A DNA stretch of 64,000 bases from UKL13-2 sp038206765. Lineage in GTDB: Bacteria > Pseudomonadota > Gammaproteobacteria > Burkholderiales > Usitatibacteraceae. Positions 1 to 7,889 of the stretch are shown one piece after another. Under the pieces are notes generated by a model. That model made no database searches, was not told the origin of the DNA, and saw only the letters and a program-made list of their open reading frames with translations. Positions within the stretch are counted from its first letter, which is position 1. Each line of letters opens with the position of its first letter. The position numbers and the translations under genes were made by a program. The stretch covers positions 1-64,000 of the forward strand of contig JBBRAM010000020.1 of the NCBI GenBank assembly GCA_038206765.1, in the 5' to 3' direction.

Positions 1-72
1 TTATTCCTTTGATATGTATTACTGTATAAGTAATCAGTAATATATCACGACAACAGCGAAGGTCATGTGCAA

Positions 73-124
73 GAATAGCTGCGCTATTCCGCGCTTATAT
101 CCCCGCCCTAAAGGACGGGGTTTT
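73..124 (+). mobile_element. possible IS200/IS605-type right end (two hairpins)
   Basis: Two hairpins lie side by side. A perfect 7-bp stem pairs GAATAGC (73-79) with GCTATTC (83-89). A second stem pairs CCCCGCCC (101-108) with GGACGGGG (113-120), with one mismatch and loop TAAA, and is followed by TTTT (121-124). From memory, a CCCCGCCC-loop-GGGCGGGG hairpin followed by TTTTACG is typical of the right end of IS200/IS605 elements, where the TnpB guide RNA also ends. No tnpA or tnpB is visible, since the window starts here. A plain Rho-independent terminator for an upstream gene is the main alternative. Confidence 0.35.
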
Positions 125-199
125 ACGCGCTAACTGATAAATTAAAAAACAAAAATCGCGAATCAAAAAACAAGCCTTAAAATCTCGTAAACTAGTGCT

Positions 200-2644
200 A
201 TGTCACGTTACCAACAAATTATCGCCGCCCTCAATGAAGCTGTGTTCGAACTTGATGTCGACGGGCGCATAGTTTATGCAACCGGCAATGCCAGCGCGTG
301 GATTGACCAACCGGTTGAGAATACCCCGGGCTATTTATTTGCCGATGCGCTCGATCAATCGGATAGCAATCGTTTCGAGCAAACCCTCAAACGCATTGTC
401 GACGGCAAGACCCGCGATGCCACCCTTGAAATCGAATTGATCCGTGGCGCTTCGAAAACCGATGGGTCCCAAGAAGCTGCCGATACCAATGACGACGCTG
501 ATCGTAAAAGCAATGGCGAACGAATCGCCGTCGAGCTAAAGCTTGCCGCAATTGCAGGTGAGGCCGGCAAGGTCACCAGTATCGCAGCGTGGTTGCGTGA
601 TTTAAGCGTCGAGAAAGCCAATGAAATGGCGGCGACCGTGCAGGGCACGCACCTGCTTGATTTGGTCGACCATATTTCGGACGCTTGCGTGATTGAAAGC
701 CGCGACGGTCTAGTGGAAATGGTGAACGATGCCTTTTGCAATTTGTTTGAAATTAAATCCGCACCGCAATCGTTAATCGGTATGGCAACCCCGGAACTAT
801 TTGAGGGCGCATCAGCGGTGACGGAAAAACGTATCGGGCCGATTTATTTTCCGATGGATTCTGCCGAGGCTGACGAGTTGGAATTCCCACTCAAAACGGG
901 CGCAATGGTTGCCCAACAAACTCGCCCCGTTGCGACTGAACACGGCATTGCCGGGCGTCTGCATTTGTTTCGTCCCAAAATTGAGGCAGACGGTGGCGCG
1001 AGTGTTGGCGCGAGCGGCGAGGGCAAAGCGGTTTCAGCCACCACCGCTGTGCAGGTTCAGCTCATTGAGAAAGTGGCGCGCGAACTTGCGACCACTGTTG
1101 AAGGCGCAGGTAGCGCGATCCACCGTGCCGAACAGCTTGATTTGCCAAGCCAACTGATCGAGCATTTCAAACGCGTCGAGGCGTCCGCCCAATCTGCCTT
1201 CGGCGCAATTGCGGGTTTGATTGATTTCACTCGGCTTGAAACAAGCGAAATTATGCTGGAATCAAGCGAATTTCATTTGCGTGAAAGCATCGCCTCTCTG
1301 CTAGAGCGGATTGTGCCCCTTGCGCAGGAGCGCGGGATTCATCTCAGGCTTCGCGTCGAGCAAGACGTGCCGGAACACCTCATCGGCGATGGCGCACGTT
1401 TGGCATTGGCGCTGCGTAACCTAATGGAGTGCGGCCTCAGCAGCGATCCCGCTAGCGGCTCAGACCGCCATGCTGAACTTTCGCTCACGATTGAGCCTGA
1501 ATATGTGGCCGACAATGTAATTCACTTAAGCTTTAGCGTCGAGCATATTCAGCCCAAAGGAAGTGCGCGCAGTAAGGCACTTACGCCATCGGGCACGATG
1601 CAACTGGCCATGGCGCGACAAATTGTTCGGGCGATTGTCGGCAACGCCGGGAGTACGGCTGCGGGCACCGCTGGCAGCAAAGGGGGCAGCAAAGGTGGCA
1701 GCAATGCAACGGTAGGCAAAATTGAAATTCGCGAGCGCAAAGACTCCATCGCGTATCAATTCACCGCCGCGTTCTCATTTCGGCAAGTGAAAGAGGCACG
1801 CACCCGCCCAACATTCGTGACGCTTACCGGCTTGCCGGTGTTAATTGTCAGCAGCGATTTAGAGGAACGCAAAGAGCTGGCTGAACTCGCACGCAGCTGG
1901 CGTATGCACGCGCGTGAGGCCGATGATGCCGGTGTCGCGATCCAATTGCTGTCGCGCATGGCCGATGAGGAGACCGCGATTCCACTCGTCATCACCGCCA
2001 ATTCGATGCCGCTTCAGGACGGCTTTGTGCTTGCGTTCCGAATCAAGCATATGCCGAAATTAAAACGGACCGCGATCATGATGCTGGCCCGTGCCGGGAA
2101 GCCAGGCGATGCTATCCAATGCCGCGAGAATGGCATCAGTGCGTACTTGCGCCACCCGATTAGCGCCGATCAAATCAATGACGCGATAGCCGCCGTCATG
2201 GGTACGCAAGACGATGCCGAGGCCACACACACGCTAATCACCCGGCATTCGCTGCGCGAATCCAAAGCGGGCACCGTTTTGCTTATTGATGCCAACCGAG
2301 AGCACGCCGCCCTCGCCGCTAAAGCGCTGCGAAAAAAGGATTTTCGTGCGGTGGTGGTTGAAACGGCGGGCGATGCATTTGCGGCACTTTTACAAGATAT
2401 TTTTGATGTCGTCCTGGTTGATCCCGATACGCCTGGTTTTGACCCGCACCGGACCATCGCCGCCCAGCTGCGCGCCCAATTCGGCGACGGCCATCAAATT
2501 CCGCTGTTGCTGGCCGACAGCACCGCCGCCATTGACGCCATCCACAAAGACAACAGTGAATACGACGGCGTGATCACCAAGCCTTACAACAAAGATACCT
2601 TGGCCGAGCGGATTAGTTCTAGGATGACGGCGAAAGCGGGTTGA
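200..2644 (+). CDS. PAS-containing hybrid histidine-kinase-like protein with degenerate kinase and two receiver domains
   Basis: 814-residue cytoplasmic sensor-like protein with no membrane segment. Order: PAS-like domain (about 1-110), second PAS-like domain (about 150-260), DHp-like helices (about 288-345), HATPase-like region (about 365-520), receiver 1 (about 545-670) and receiver 2 (about 690-812). The DHp block reads VARELATTV where active kinases have SHELRTPL, so the phospho-accepting histidine is Arg294. The N box keeps only one Asn (LRNLMECGL), the DxGxG box is absent and GTGLGL has become GTMQLAM. Receiver 1 has Ser-Ser for the acidic pair and Ala600 for the phospho-Asp. Receiver 2 keeps Asp741 and Lys794. 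Three GSKG-like units encoded by 12-bp repeats (1673-1708) lie in the ATPase-like part. It is probably a pseudo-kinase that may still accept phosphate at receiver 2. The fold is inferred from spacing and motif remnants. Confidence 0.75.
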   Translation: MSRYQQIIAALNEAVFELDVDGRIVYATGNASAWIDQPVENTPGYLFADALDQSDSNRFEQTLKRIVDGKTRDATLEIELIRGASKTDGSQEAADTNDDADRKSNGERIAVELKLAAIAGEAGKVTSIAAWLRDLSVEKANEMAATVQGTHLLDLVDHISDACVIESRDGLVEMVNDAFCNLFEIKSAPQSLIGMATPELFEGASAVTEKRIGPIYFPMDSAEADELEFPLKTGAMVAQQTRPVATEHGIAGRLHLFRPKIEADGGASVGASGEGKAVSATTAVQVQLIEKVARELATTVEGAGSAIHRAEQLDLPSQLIEHFKRVEASAQSAFGAIAGLIDFTRLETSEIMLESSEFHLRESIASLLERIVPLAQERGIHLRLRVEQDVPEHLIGDGARLALALRNLMECGLSSDPASGSDRHAELSLTIEPEYVADNVIHLSFSVEHIQPKGSARSKALTPSGTMQLAMARQIVRAIVGNAGSTAAGTAGSKGGSKGGSNATVGKIEIRERKDSIAYQFTAAFSFRQVKEARTRPTFVTLTGLPVLIVSSDLEERKELAELARSWRMHAREADDAGVAIQLLSRMADEETAIPLVITANSMPLQDGFVLAFRIKHMPKLKRTAIMMLARAGKPGDAIQCRENGISAYLRHPISADQINDAIAAVMGTQDDAEATHTLITRHSLRESKAGTVLLIDANREHAALAAKALRKKDFRAVVVETAGDAFAALLQDIFDVVLVDPDTPGFDPHRTIAAQLRAQFGDGHQIPLLLADSTAAIDAIHKDNSEYDGVITKPYNKDTLAERISSRMTAKAG

Positions 2645-2979
2645 TTTTTCGCTCATGCTATGACGTCAGCAATGAATTTTGCATCGGTGGTAGCGCTGGC
2701 TATGGCTTCGGCCTTTGCATGAGCACTAGCATTGGCATCAGCATTGGCATTGGAATTGGCATCAGCATTGCCACACCCGCTGGCTGAAAATTTGGCACCG
2801 GAGCGGCTTACAACATAGGCAACCGAACGATTGCAGACACATGCCAGCGAGCGTGTTATAAAAGTAGCTCGATCAGCGCACGCCAACGCCACTTACCTGA
2901 AGCCCTGCATTTCGTTTGCGCACATCCGCGCGAAAAAAAGCCTGCCGAAAAAGCCGAGAAACGCACGAACCAACGCAAT
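2645..2979. repeat. intergenic region with a GCATTG hexamer array
   Basis: 335 bases between the hybrid-kinase gene and the DUF1275 gene. It holds seven tandem hexamers at 2729-2770 (GCATTG, GCATCA, GCATTG, GCATTG, GAATTG, GCATCA, GCATTG), which also read as 3.5 copies of a 12-bp unit. I see no good terminator after the kinase and no clear promoter. A minus-strand reading frame across the array (2653-2892) gives an Ala/Asn/Asp low-complexity peptide and is not called as a gene. Confidence 0.6.
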
Positions 2980-3777
2980 ATGCCAGTCAACTATCTCAGA
3001 AATATCTCGGGTAAAAATCGGTTGCTAGGATTTGACTTAAATTTAGCGCGCTATTTGATTTTTGTAGCGGGCGCAGTGAACGCGGGCGGGTTTTTGGCCG
3101 TCGCGCAATACACCTCGCATATGTCGGGGATCGTCGCGTCAATCGCCGACAATACGGTTATCGGAAATATCGCCGCCGCACTTGCCGCGCTGGGAGCGCT
3201 ACTTTCGTTTCTCGGTGGTGCGGCATGCACCGCTATTTTGGTGAATTGGGGACGGCGAAAAGCGCTCAATAGTGTTTACGCGATTCCGCTGCTGCTGGAA
3301 TCTTTTTTATTGCTGTGCTTCGGCGTGGCAGGCGCAAACCTTACGGCACAAATGGGTCTGTTTGTCTCCATGACGGTCATGCTGCTGTGTTTCATCATGG
3401 GTCTGCAGAATGCGCTCATTACAAAAATATCAAAAGCCGAAATCCGCACTACCCATGTCACCGGCTTGATCACCGATGTCGGAATCGAGCTGGGCAAACT
3501 GTTTTATTGGAACGCGCAACCGTTTGGCCATTCGTTGCGTCGGGCAAAGGCTGAACATGCCGTTAGCCACGCCGTTGACAATGCTGTTCGCGCAGATAGA
3601 AACAAAATTAAAATATTGTGCTCATTAATCTTGCTATTTTTCGTAGGCGGCATGATCGGTGCAGTGGGTTTTAAATATGTCGGCTTTAGCTTCACTATTC
3701 CGCTCGCAGCGTTGGTGTTAATGCTCGCAATTATCCCGATTTTTGACGATGTGAATGTTCGAGTACGTCGAACTTAA
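2980..3777 (+). CDS. DUF1275 (YoaK-type) membrane protein
   Basis: 265 residues with about six hydrophobic helices. The family hallmarks are present: an early segment with GAVNAGGFLAV followed by the SHMSG region, a mid-protein GLQNALITK segment, and a TTHVTGLITDVGIELG motif leading into the third pair of helices. The family (DUF1275, YoaK/YcaP-like) is an inner-membrane protein group of unknown biochemical role, sometimes annotated as a permease. The start is uncertain because no good ribosome-binding site precedes the ATG, but there is no better one. It appears monocistronic and is convergent with the next gene. Confidence 0.85.
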   Translation: MPVNYLRNISGKNRLLGFDLNLARYLIFVAGAVNAGGFLAVAQYTSHMSGIVASIADNTVIGNIAAALAALGALLSFLGGAACTAILVNWGRRKALNSVYAIPLLLESFLLLCFGVAGANLTAQMGLFVSMTVMLLCFIMGLQNALITKISKAEIRTTHVTGLITDVGIELGKLFYWNAQPFGHSLRRAKAEHAVSHAVDNAVRADRNKIKILCSLILLFFVGGMIGAVGFKYVGFSFTIPLAALVLMLAIIPIFDDVNVRVRRT

Positions 3778-3888
3778 ATAACGGCAAAAGGGATTGGAGC
3801 ATGTGGCTTAAAATTAGAGCGGGCAATGCCCCGAAAGGCAGTGTCCTGAATCCTTTCACTGATCCTTCGTCGTAAGCCTGTCATTTTG

Positions 3889-4860
3889 TTACAGCAGCGC
3901 CTCAACATGTGCCACCGCGCTGCGCCCCAATGCCGCCAAGTTATAACCGCCCTCCAGCGCAGACACAACGCGCCCCTGTGCATAGACGTCCGCCATTTCA
4001 CGAATGCGTTCGGTGATCCAAACATAATCATCTTCATGCAATTGTAAATTCGCTAGCGGATCGTCGGCGTGCGCGTCAAAGCCCGCAGAAATGATGATCA
4101 GTTCAGGTTGAAATCGATCCAGCGCAGGCCACCATGTAGCGTCGATCGCTTGGCGGAATTGGGCGCTAGTTGTTCGCGCCGCCAAGGGTGTGGGCACAAT
4201 ATGCCGATTGCCCGAATTCGCCCCGGTGCCCGGATAAAACGGATGTTGGAAACTCGAACAGAACATCACTCGTTCGTCCTGATGAAAAATATCTTCCGTG
4301 CCGTTGCCATGATGCACATCAAAATCTAAAATCGCCACCCGGGCCAAGCCATACGCGTTGATCGCATGCAGCGCCCCCACCGCCACATTATTAAAAATGC
4401 AAAACCCCATCGCGTGGTCATGCATGGCGTGGTGCCCGCACGGACGAACCGCGCAAAACGCATTTGCTGCCTCGCCGGCCATAACCATATCAACGCCTTT
4501 CACGACCGCACCCGCTGCCCGGCAAGCAGCCTCCAGCGAAAAGGGGTTCATGCTAGTGTCTGGGTCAAGATAGGCGTAATCACTAACGGGCGCTGCCGCA
4601 AAAATGGCATCCACATAATCGAGCGAATGCGCCGCCCCAAGCTGAGCTTGCGTGGCTAGCGGCGCTTCTACGGATTGCAGGCGCGGCATCAAACCCGAAC
4701 GATCAAATGCATCATAAACCGCCTGTAGCCGCGCGGGACTTTCGGGATGATGCCCGCCCATTTCGTGCTTTAAAAAAACGGGATGCGTGATGAAAGCAGT
4801 GCTCGCGCTTTTAGAGCTGGCGGATGCGCCATCAATACTTTCAGTTGAAATGTTAACCAA
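3889..4860 (-). CDS. histone deacetylase superfamily hydrolase (AcuC/HDAC-like)
   Basis: 323-residue zinc-dependent deacetylase of the arginase/deacetylase fold. The substrate is unknown. Bacterial relatives act on acetylpolyamines, acetoin-pathway acyl proteins or small amides. The catalytic set is complete: the His-His pair in GHHAMHDHA (143-144), zinc ligands Asp181 and His183 in DFDVHHGNG and Asp262 in SAGFDAHADDP, and the late Gly-Gly-Tyr in ALEGGYNL. I chose the TTG start at 4860 because AGGAG lies 8 bases upstream on the minus strand, while the nearby ATG runs into a stop after four codons. Divergent from moxR. Confidence 0.88.
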   Translation of the reverse strand: MVNISTESIDGASASSKSASTAFITHPVFLKHEMGGHHPESPARLQAVYDAFDRSGLMPRLQSVEAPLATQAQLGAAHSLDYVDAIFAAAPVSDYAYLDPDTSMNPFSLEAACRAAGAVVKGVDMVMAGEAANAFCAVRPCGHHAMHDHAMGFCIFNNVAVGALHAINAYGLARVAILDFDVHHGNGTEDIFHQDERVMFCSSFQHPFYPGTGANSGNRHIVPTPLAARTTSAQFRQAIDATWWPALDRFQPELIIISAGFDAHADDPLANLQLHEDDYVWITERIREMADVYAQGRVVSALEGGYNLAALGRSAVAHVEALL

Positions 4861-5168
4861 AAATCATTCTCCTCACTATTACGGCTTTTGCGATGTCGAT
4901 CTCGCTCATTTGCCCTATCTAGTCACCCGCCATCGACGCCAGATCATCTTTTTATTCTCACCGTCCGGACAATATTTAACAATGACGAAAGCTAACGCTG
5001 TGCATAATTTAGCGTTATGTAATTAGCTGCCGTTCGTCAGGTCGATACCACATCTAGATTAGCGTTCCACCCGTACAGCGTACAATAAAGCTTCACTGAA
5101 GATGCAACAAAGATGAATTTTAAACCCGTATCCGTAATCCGCCGCGCATCACAAAAGACATCCGGAAT
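4861..5168. promoter_or_regulatory. divergent intergenic region between the deacetylase gene and moxR
   Basis: 308 bases that must hold promoters for both flanking genes. A TACAAT (5081-5086) could serve as a -10 element for moxR, but no matching -35 lies 16-18 bases before it. There is no convincing hairpin, small gene or repeat. I see nothing else here. Confidence 0.3.
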
Positions 5169-6116
5169 ATGCTATCCGAAAAAACAGAACTCCTGACTGC
5201 CCAAACTAGCCCGTTGGTCGACGTGATGTCGCGGGCAGGCGATATTATTTTGGGTAAAGACCATCAAATCCAGCTTGCGATGGCCTGCATTTTGGCGCGT
5301 GGCCATTTGCTGATCGAGGATGTGCCCGGTGTTGGCAAAACCACCTTGTCACATGTGCTGGCCAGCTTGTTGGGGCTGCATTATCAGCGTATCCAGTTCA
5401 CTAGCGATTTGCTGCCAGCCGATATTGTCGGTGTCTCTATTTTTGATCGTGAATCGAGCACGTTTCGCTTCCACCCCGGACCTGTTTTTTCGCAGGTCAT
5501 CCTGGCCGATGAAATCAACCGTGCCTCGCCCAAGGCGCAATCCGCGCTGCTGGAAGCGATGGAAGAGCATCAGGTCACGGCCGACGGGGAAACCATGCCG
5601 CTGCCAGAACCGTTTTTTGTGATTGCCACCCAAAACCCCTCACACCAAATTGGCACCTTCCCGCTGCCGGAATCGCAGCTGGACCGGTTTTTAATGCGCA
5701 TCAAGCTGGGCTATCCCGATCAGGTCGCTGAACGGGCGCTGTTAAAAGGTGAAGATCGTCGCGAGTTGATTGCCAAGATCACACCGGCGATGACGGTTGC
5801 GCAGTTGCTGGCGCTGCAAAAAGCGGTTACCGGCGTTTTCGTCTCGGACGCGTTGATCGATTATGTTCAAGCGCTCATTCTTCACACCCGCGATTCAGCG
5901 CGCTTTGAGATGGGGCTGTCGCCGCGTGCAGGTTTGGCATTACTCAGAGCTTCACAAGCATGGGCGATGATGGCAGGCCGCCAGCAGGTGCTGCCGGAAG
6001 ATGTGCAAGCAGTTGCGCCCTCGGTGGTTGGACATCGTTTGCGCGCCATCACCAGCGGCGAGACCAAAATCCTTGATGTTGCGCAGGAGTTATTGCGCAG
6101 CGTTGCAGTCCCGTAA
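5169..6116 (+). CDS. MoxR family AAA+ ATPase
   Basis: 315-residue AAA+ chaperone-like ATPase. Walker A is GVGKTT (about 54-59), Walker B is VILADEINRA (110-119), sensor 1 lies in FFVIATQNP, and the arginine-finger region follows LPESQLDRF. The C-terminal lid is complete. MoxR proteins work with DUF58 and transglutaminase-type membrane proteins in assembling or activating envelope proteins. Exactly those two partners follow downstream on the same strand, so this is the ATPase of a MoxR-DUF58-TgpA set. The DUF4124 gene sits between it and DUF58. The ribosome-binding site is weak. Confidence 0.92.
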   Translation: MLSEKTELLTAQTSPLVDVMSRAGDIILGKDHQIQLAMACILARGHLLIEDVPGVGKTTLSHVLASLLGLHYQRIQFTSDLLPADIVGVSIFDRESSTFRFHPGPVFSQVILADEINRASPKAQSALLEAMEEHQVTADGETMPLPEPFFVIATQNPSHQIGTFPLPESQLDRFLMRIKLGYPDQVAERALLKGEDRRELIAKITPAMTVAQLLALQKAVTGVFVSDALIDYVQALILHTRDSARFEMGLSPRAGLALLRASQAWAMMAGRQQVLPEDVQAVAPSVVGHRLRAITSGETKILDVAQELLRSVAVP

Positions 6117-6185
6117 TCGAATAACCGCTAACCACTAGATCATGTTCATTTTTACCACCACACTTTTTAAACGGTCTTACCTACT

Positions 6186-6821
6186 ATGCGAACTTCATTC
6201 AATGCTGCCTGCACAATAGCCGCCCTCTTAGGCGGGATGTTGATGTTCTGCTCCGAAAACACGATTGCCCAAAGCTACAAATGCAAAGGGGCTGACGGCA
6301 AAATTGAATACAGTGATCGTCCCTGCGCCGTCGATAAGGATGTACTGTCCAAACCACCATCGGCATCGAATTCGGCAGCCGCTAAGCCGGCGAATACGCC
6401 CATGCTGCAATTGGGAACCCTGTTTGTCGATTTTGAGGATCGTCTTTGTGAGCGTGAAAAATTATCGATGGAGATCGACAAAGCGCAACGATCGGGTGAA
6501 TTGCAAAAATCAGACACCACGTGGAAGCCAAAGCAGGAACGTTTTAATTTTCTAAACGACACGCTGATTGAATTTCAGGCGAAGGCCAGCAAAATTATTT
6601 CGACCTCCAAACCCGACGGCGACGAACCTGCGGCGCTGCGTAAATATCAGCGCCGCCTGAAAGACTGCGACAAAGCCAAGCCGAGTGCATTCATGTTCAA
6701 CGATAAGCCGGTTGAACCCAAACCGTCGGACGCTAAAGCAAATGACGGCAAGTCTGCTCCCAAACCAACGGACGCAAAGACCTCTGAACCCAAAATATCG
6801 GATGTCAAAACCAGCAAATAG
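6186..6821 (+). CDS. exported DUF4124-domain protein
   Basis: 211 residues. An N-terminal signal peptide (about 1-28, hydrophobic, ending near TIAQ) is followed by a short DUF4124 module, YKCKGADGKIEYSDRPC, which has the family's K-x-x-D/G-G-K-x-x-Y-S-D-x-P-C layout and two cysteines. The middle (about 80-160) is charged and helical. The tail (about 175-211) is a Lys/Pro/Ser/Asp repeat with PKPTDAKTS and PKISDVKTS units. DUF4124 is a periplasmic module of unknown role. Its position inside the moxR-DUF58-tgpA set, 4 bases before the next gene, suggests a co-transcribed envelope accessory protein. Confidence 0.8.
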   Translation: MRTSFNAACTIAALLGGMLMFCSENTIAQSYKCKGADGKIEYSDRPCAVDKDVLSKPPSASNSAAAKPANTPMLQLGTLFVDFEDRLCEREKLSMEIDKAQRSGELQKSDTTWKPKQERFNFLNDTLIEFQAKASKIISTSKPDGDEPAALRKYQRRLKDCDKAKPSAFMFNDKPVEPKPSDAKANDGKSAPKPTDAKTSEPKISDVKTSK

Positions 6822-6824
6822 AAT

Positions 6825-7889
6825 TTGATTCAGCACGGTTTGCCCATGCCCGACGCCCGTTCACCAAGCCTCCCCAGCGTGTTCCGCCAACGCATTGCAG
6901 ATTGGATTTTTCGCTCACGCGTCCCTGAGAAACCGCCGGTTATTCTGGTACAGCGTCGTATTTTTATCATCCCATCGCGGACCGGCTATTTTTTTGCATT
7001 TGTGTTGGTGTTGCTGCTCATTGCGTCAATCAATTACACGCTGTCGCTCGGTTTTTTCTTGACCTTTTTGCTCGCGGGAATGGGCAGCATTTCGATGCTC
7101 CACACGTTCCGCAATTTGGCGCAGCTATCGATTAGTCCCGGTAAGGTTGATGCTGTTTTTGCCGGGGAGACCGCGCATTTTTCACTCGTTCTAACCAACC
7201 CCAGCCTACCCCGCTTTGCGGTGGGCGTAAAACGCACCAAATTACGCGACGCCGAACCGAGCTTTGGTGATATCGCCAGCCGGAGCAGCACAACATTTTC
7301 GATCCCGATGGTCGCCGAAAAACGCGGCTATACAGCCTGTGGGCGGCTAGAAATTTTTACCGAGTATCCAGTTGGTTTGTTTCATTCATGGTCGTATGTT
7401 GATTTCAATATGCGCTGCTTAACCTATCCCAAGCCCGACACCGGCGGCGGCGCCTTACCCAGCAATGCACGCGGCAGCGGTGTGGGCAATATCGCCGTCA
7501 AGGGCGATGAAGAGTTTCAATCGCTCCGCGCCTATCGTGCGGGAGACACACCGCGCCAGATTGCTTGGAAAGCGTTGGCGCGTGAACAGGGTTTGTTATC
7601 CAAGGAATTCGGTGCCACGGCTAGTGCCGATTTTTGGCTCGATTTTGACTGCGAAGCTTTGCTACACCTGGGCCATGAGGAACGTCTGAGCCGACTTACA
7701 TGGTGGATTTTAGAGGCCGAACGCCTACACGTGCCATACGGTTTGAAATTACAAAATCAATCGTTCAATCCATCCACAGGTTACGTCCACTATGAGCAAT
7801 GCTTACAAGCATTGGCACTGTTTGGGTTGTCCGCTTTAGTGTCGGAAGTGTCGGAAGCGCCTGAAACACCGGCGGCAACCAATGATTAA
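6825..7889 (+). CDS. DUF58 domain membrane protein
   Basis: 354 residues. Two adjacent transmembrane helices (about 50-95) are followed by an immunoglobulin-like periplasmic part and the DUF58 block, where YRAGDTPRQIAWKALAR is the family signature. It is the usual partner of MoxR and TgpA. The listed start is a TTG. An in-frame ATG at 6846 would remove seven residues and is equally possible. The 3' end overlaps the transglutaminase gene by 8 bases, indicating translational coupling. Confidence 0.88.
   Translation: MIQHGLPMPDARSPSLPSVFRQRIADWIFRSRVPEKPPVILVQRRIFIIPSRTGYFFAFVLVLLLIASINYTLSLGFFLTFLLAGMGSISMLHTFRNLAQLSISPGKVDAVFAGETAHFSLVLTNPSLPRFAVGVKRTKLRDAEPSFGDIASRSSTTFSIPMVAEKRGYTACGRLEIFTEYPVGLFHSWSYVDFNMRCLTYPKPDTGGGALPSNARGSGVGNIAVKGDEEFQSLRAYRAGDTPRQIAWKALAREQGLLSKEFGATASADFWLDFDCEALLHLGHEERLSRLTWWILEAERLHVPYGLKLQNQSFNPSTGYVHYEQCLQALALFGLSALVSEVSEAPETPAATND

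Noticed and set aside
2653..2892. Minus-strand frame of 79 codons over the GCATTG array
   Set aside because: It is an Ala/Asn/Asp low-complexity product created by the hexamer repeat, with no ribosome-binding site.
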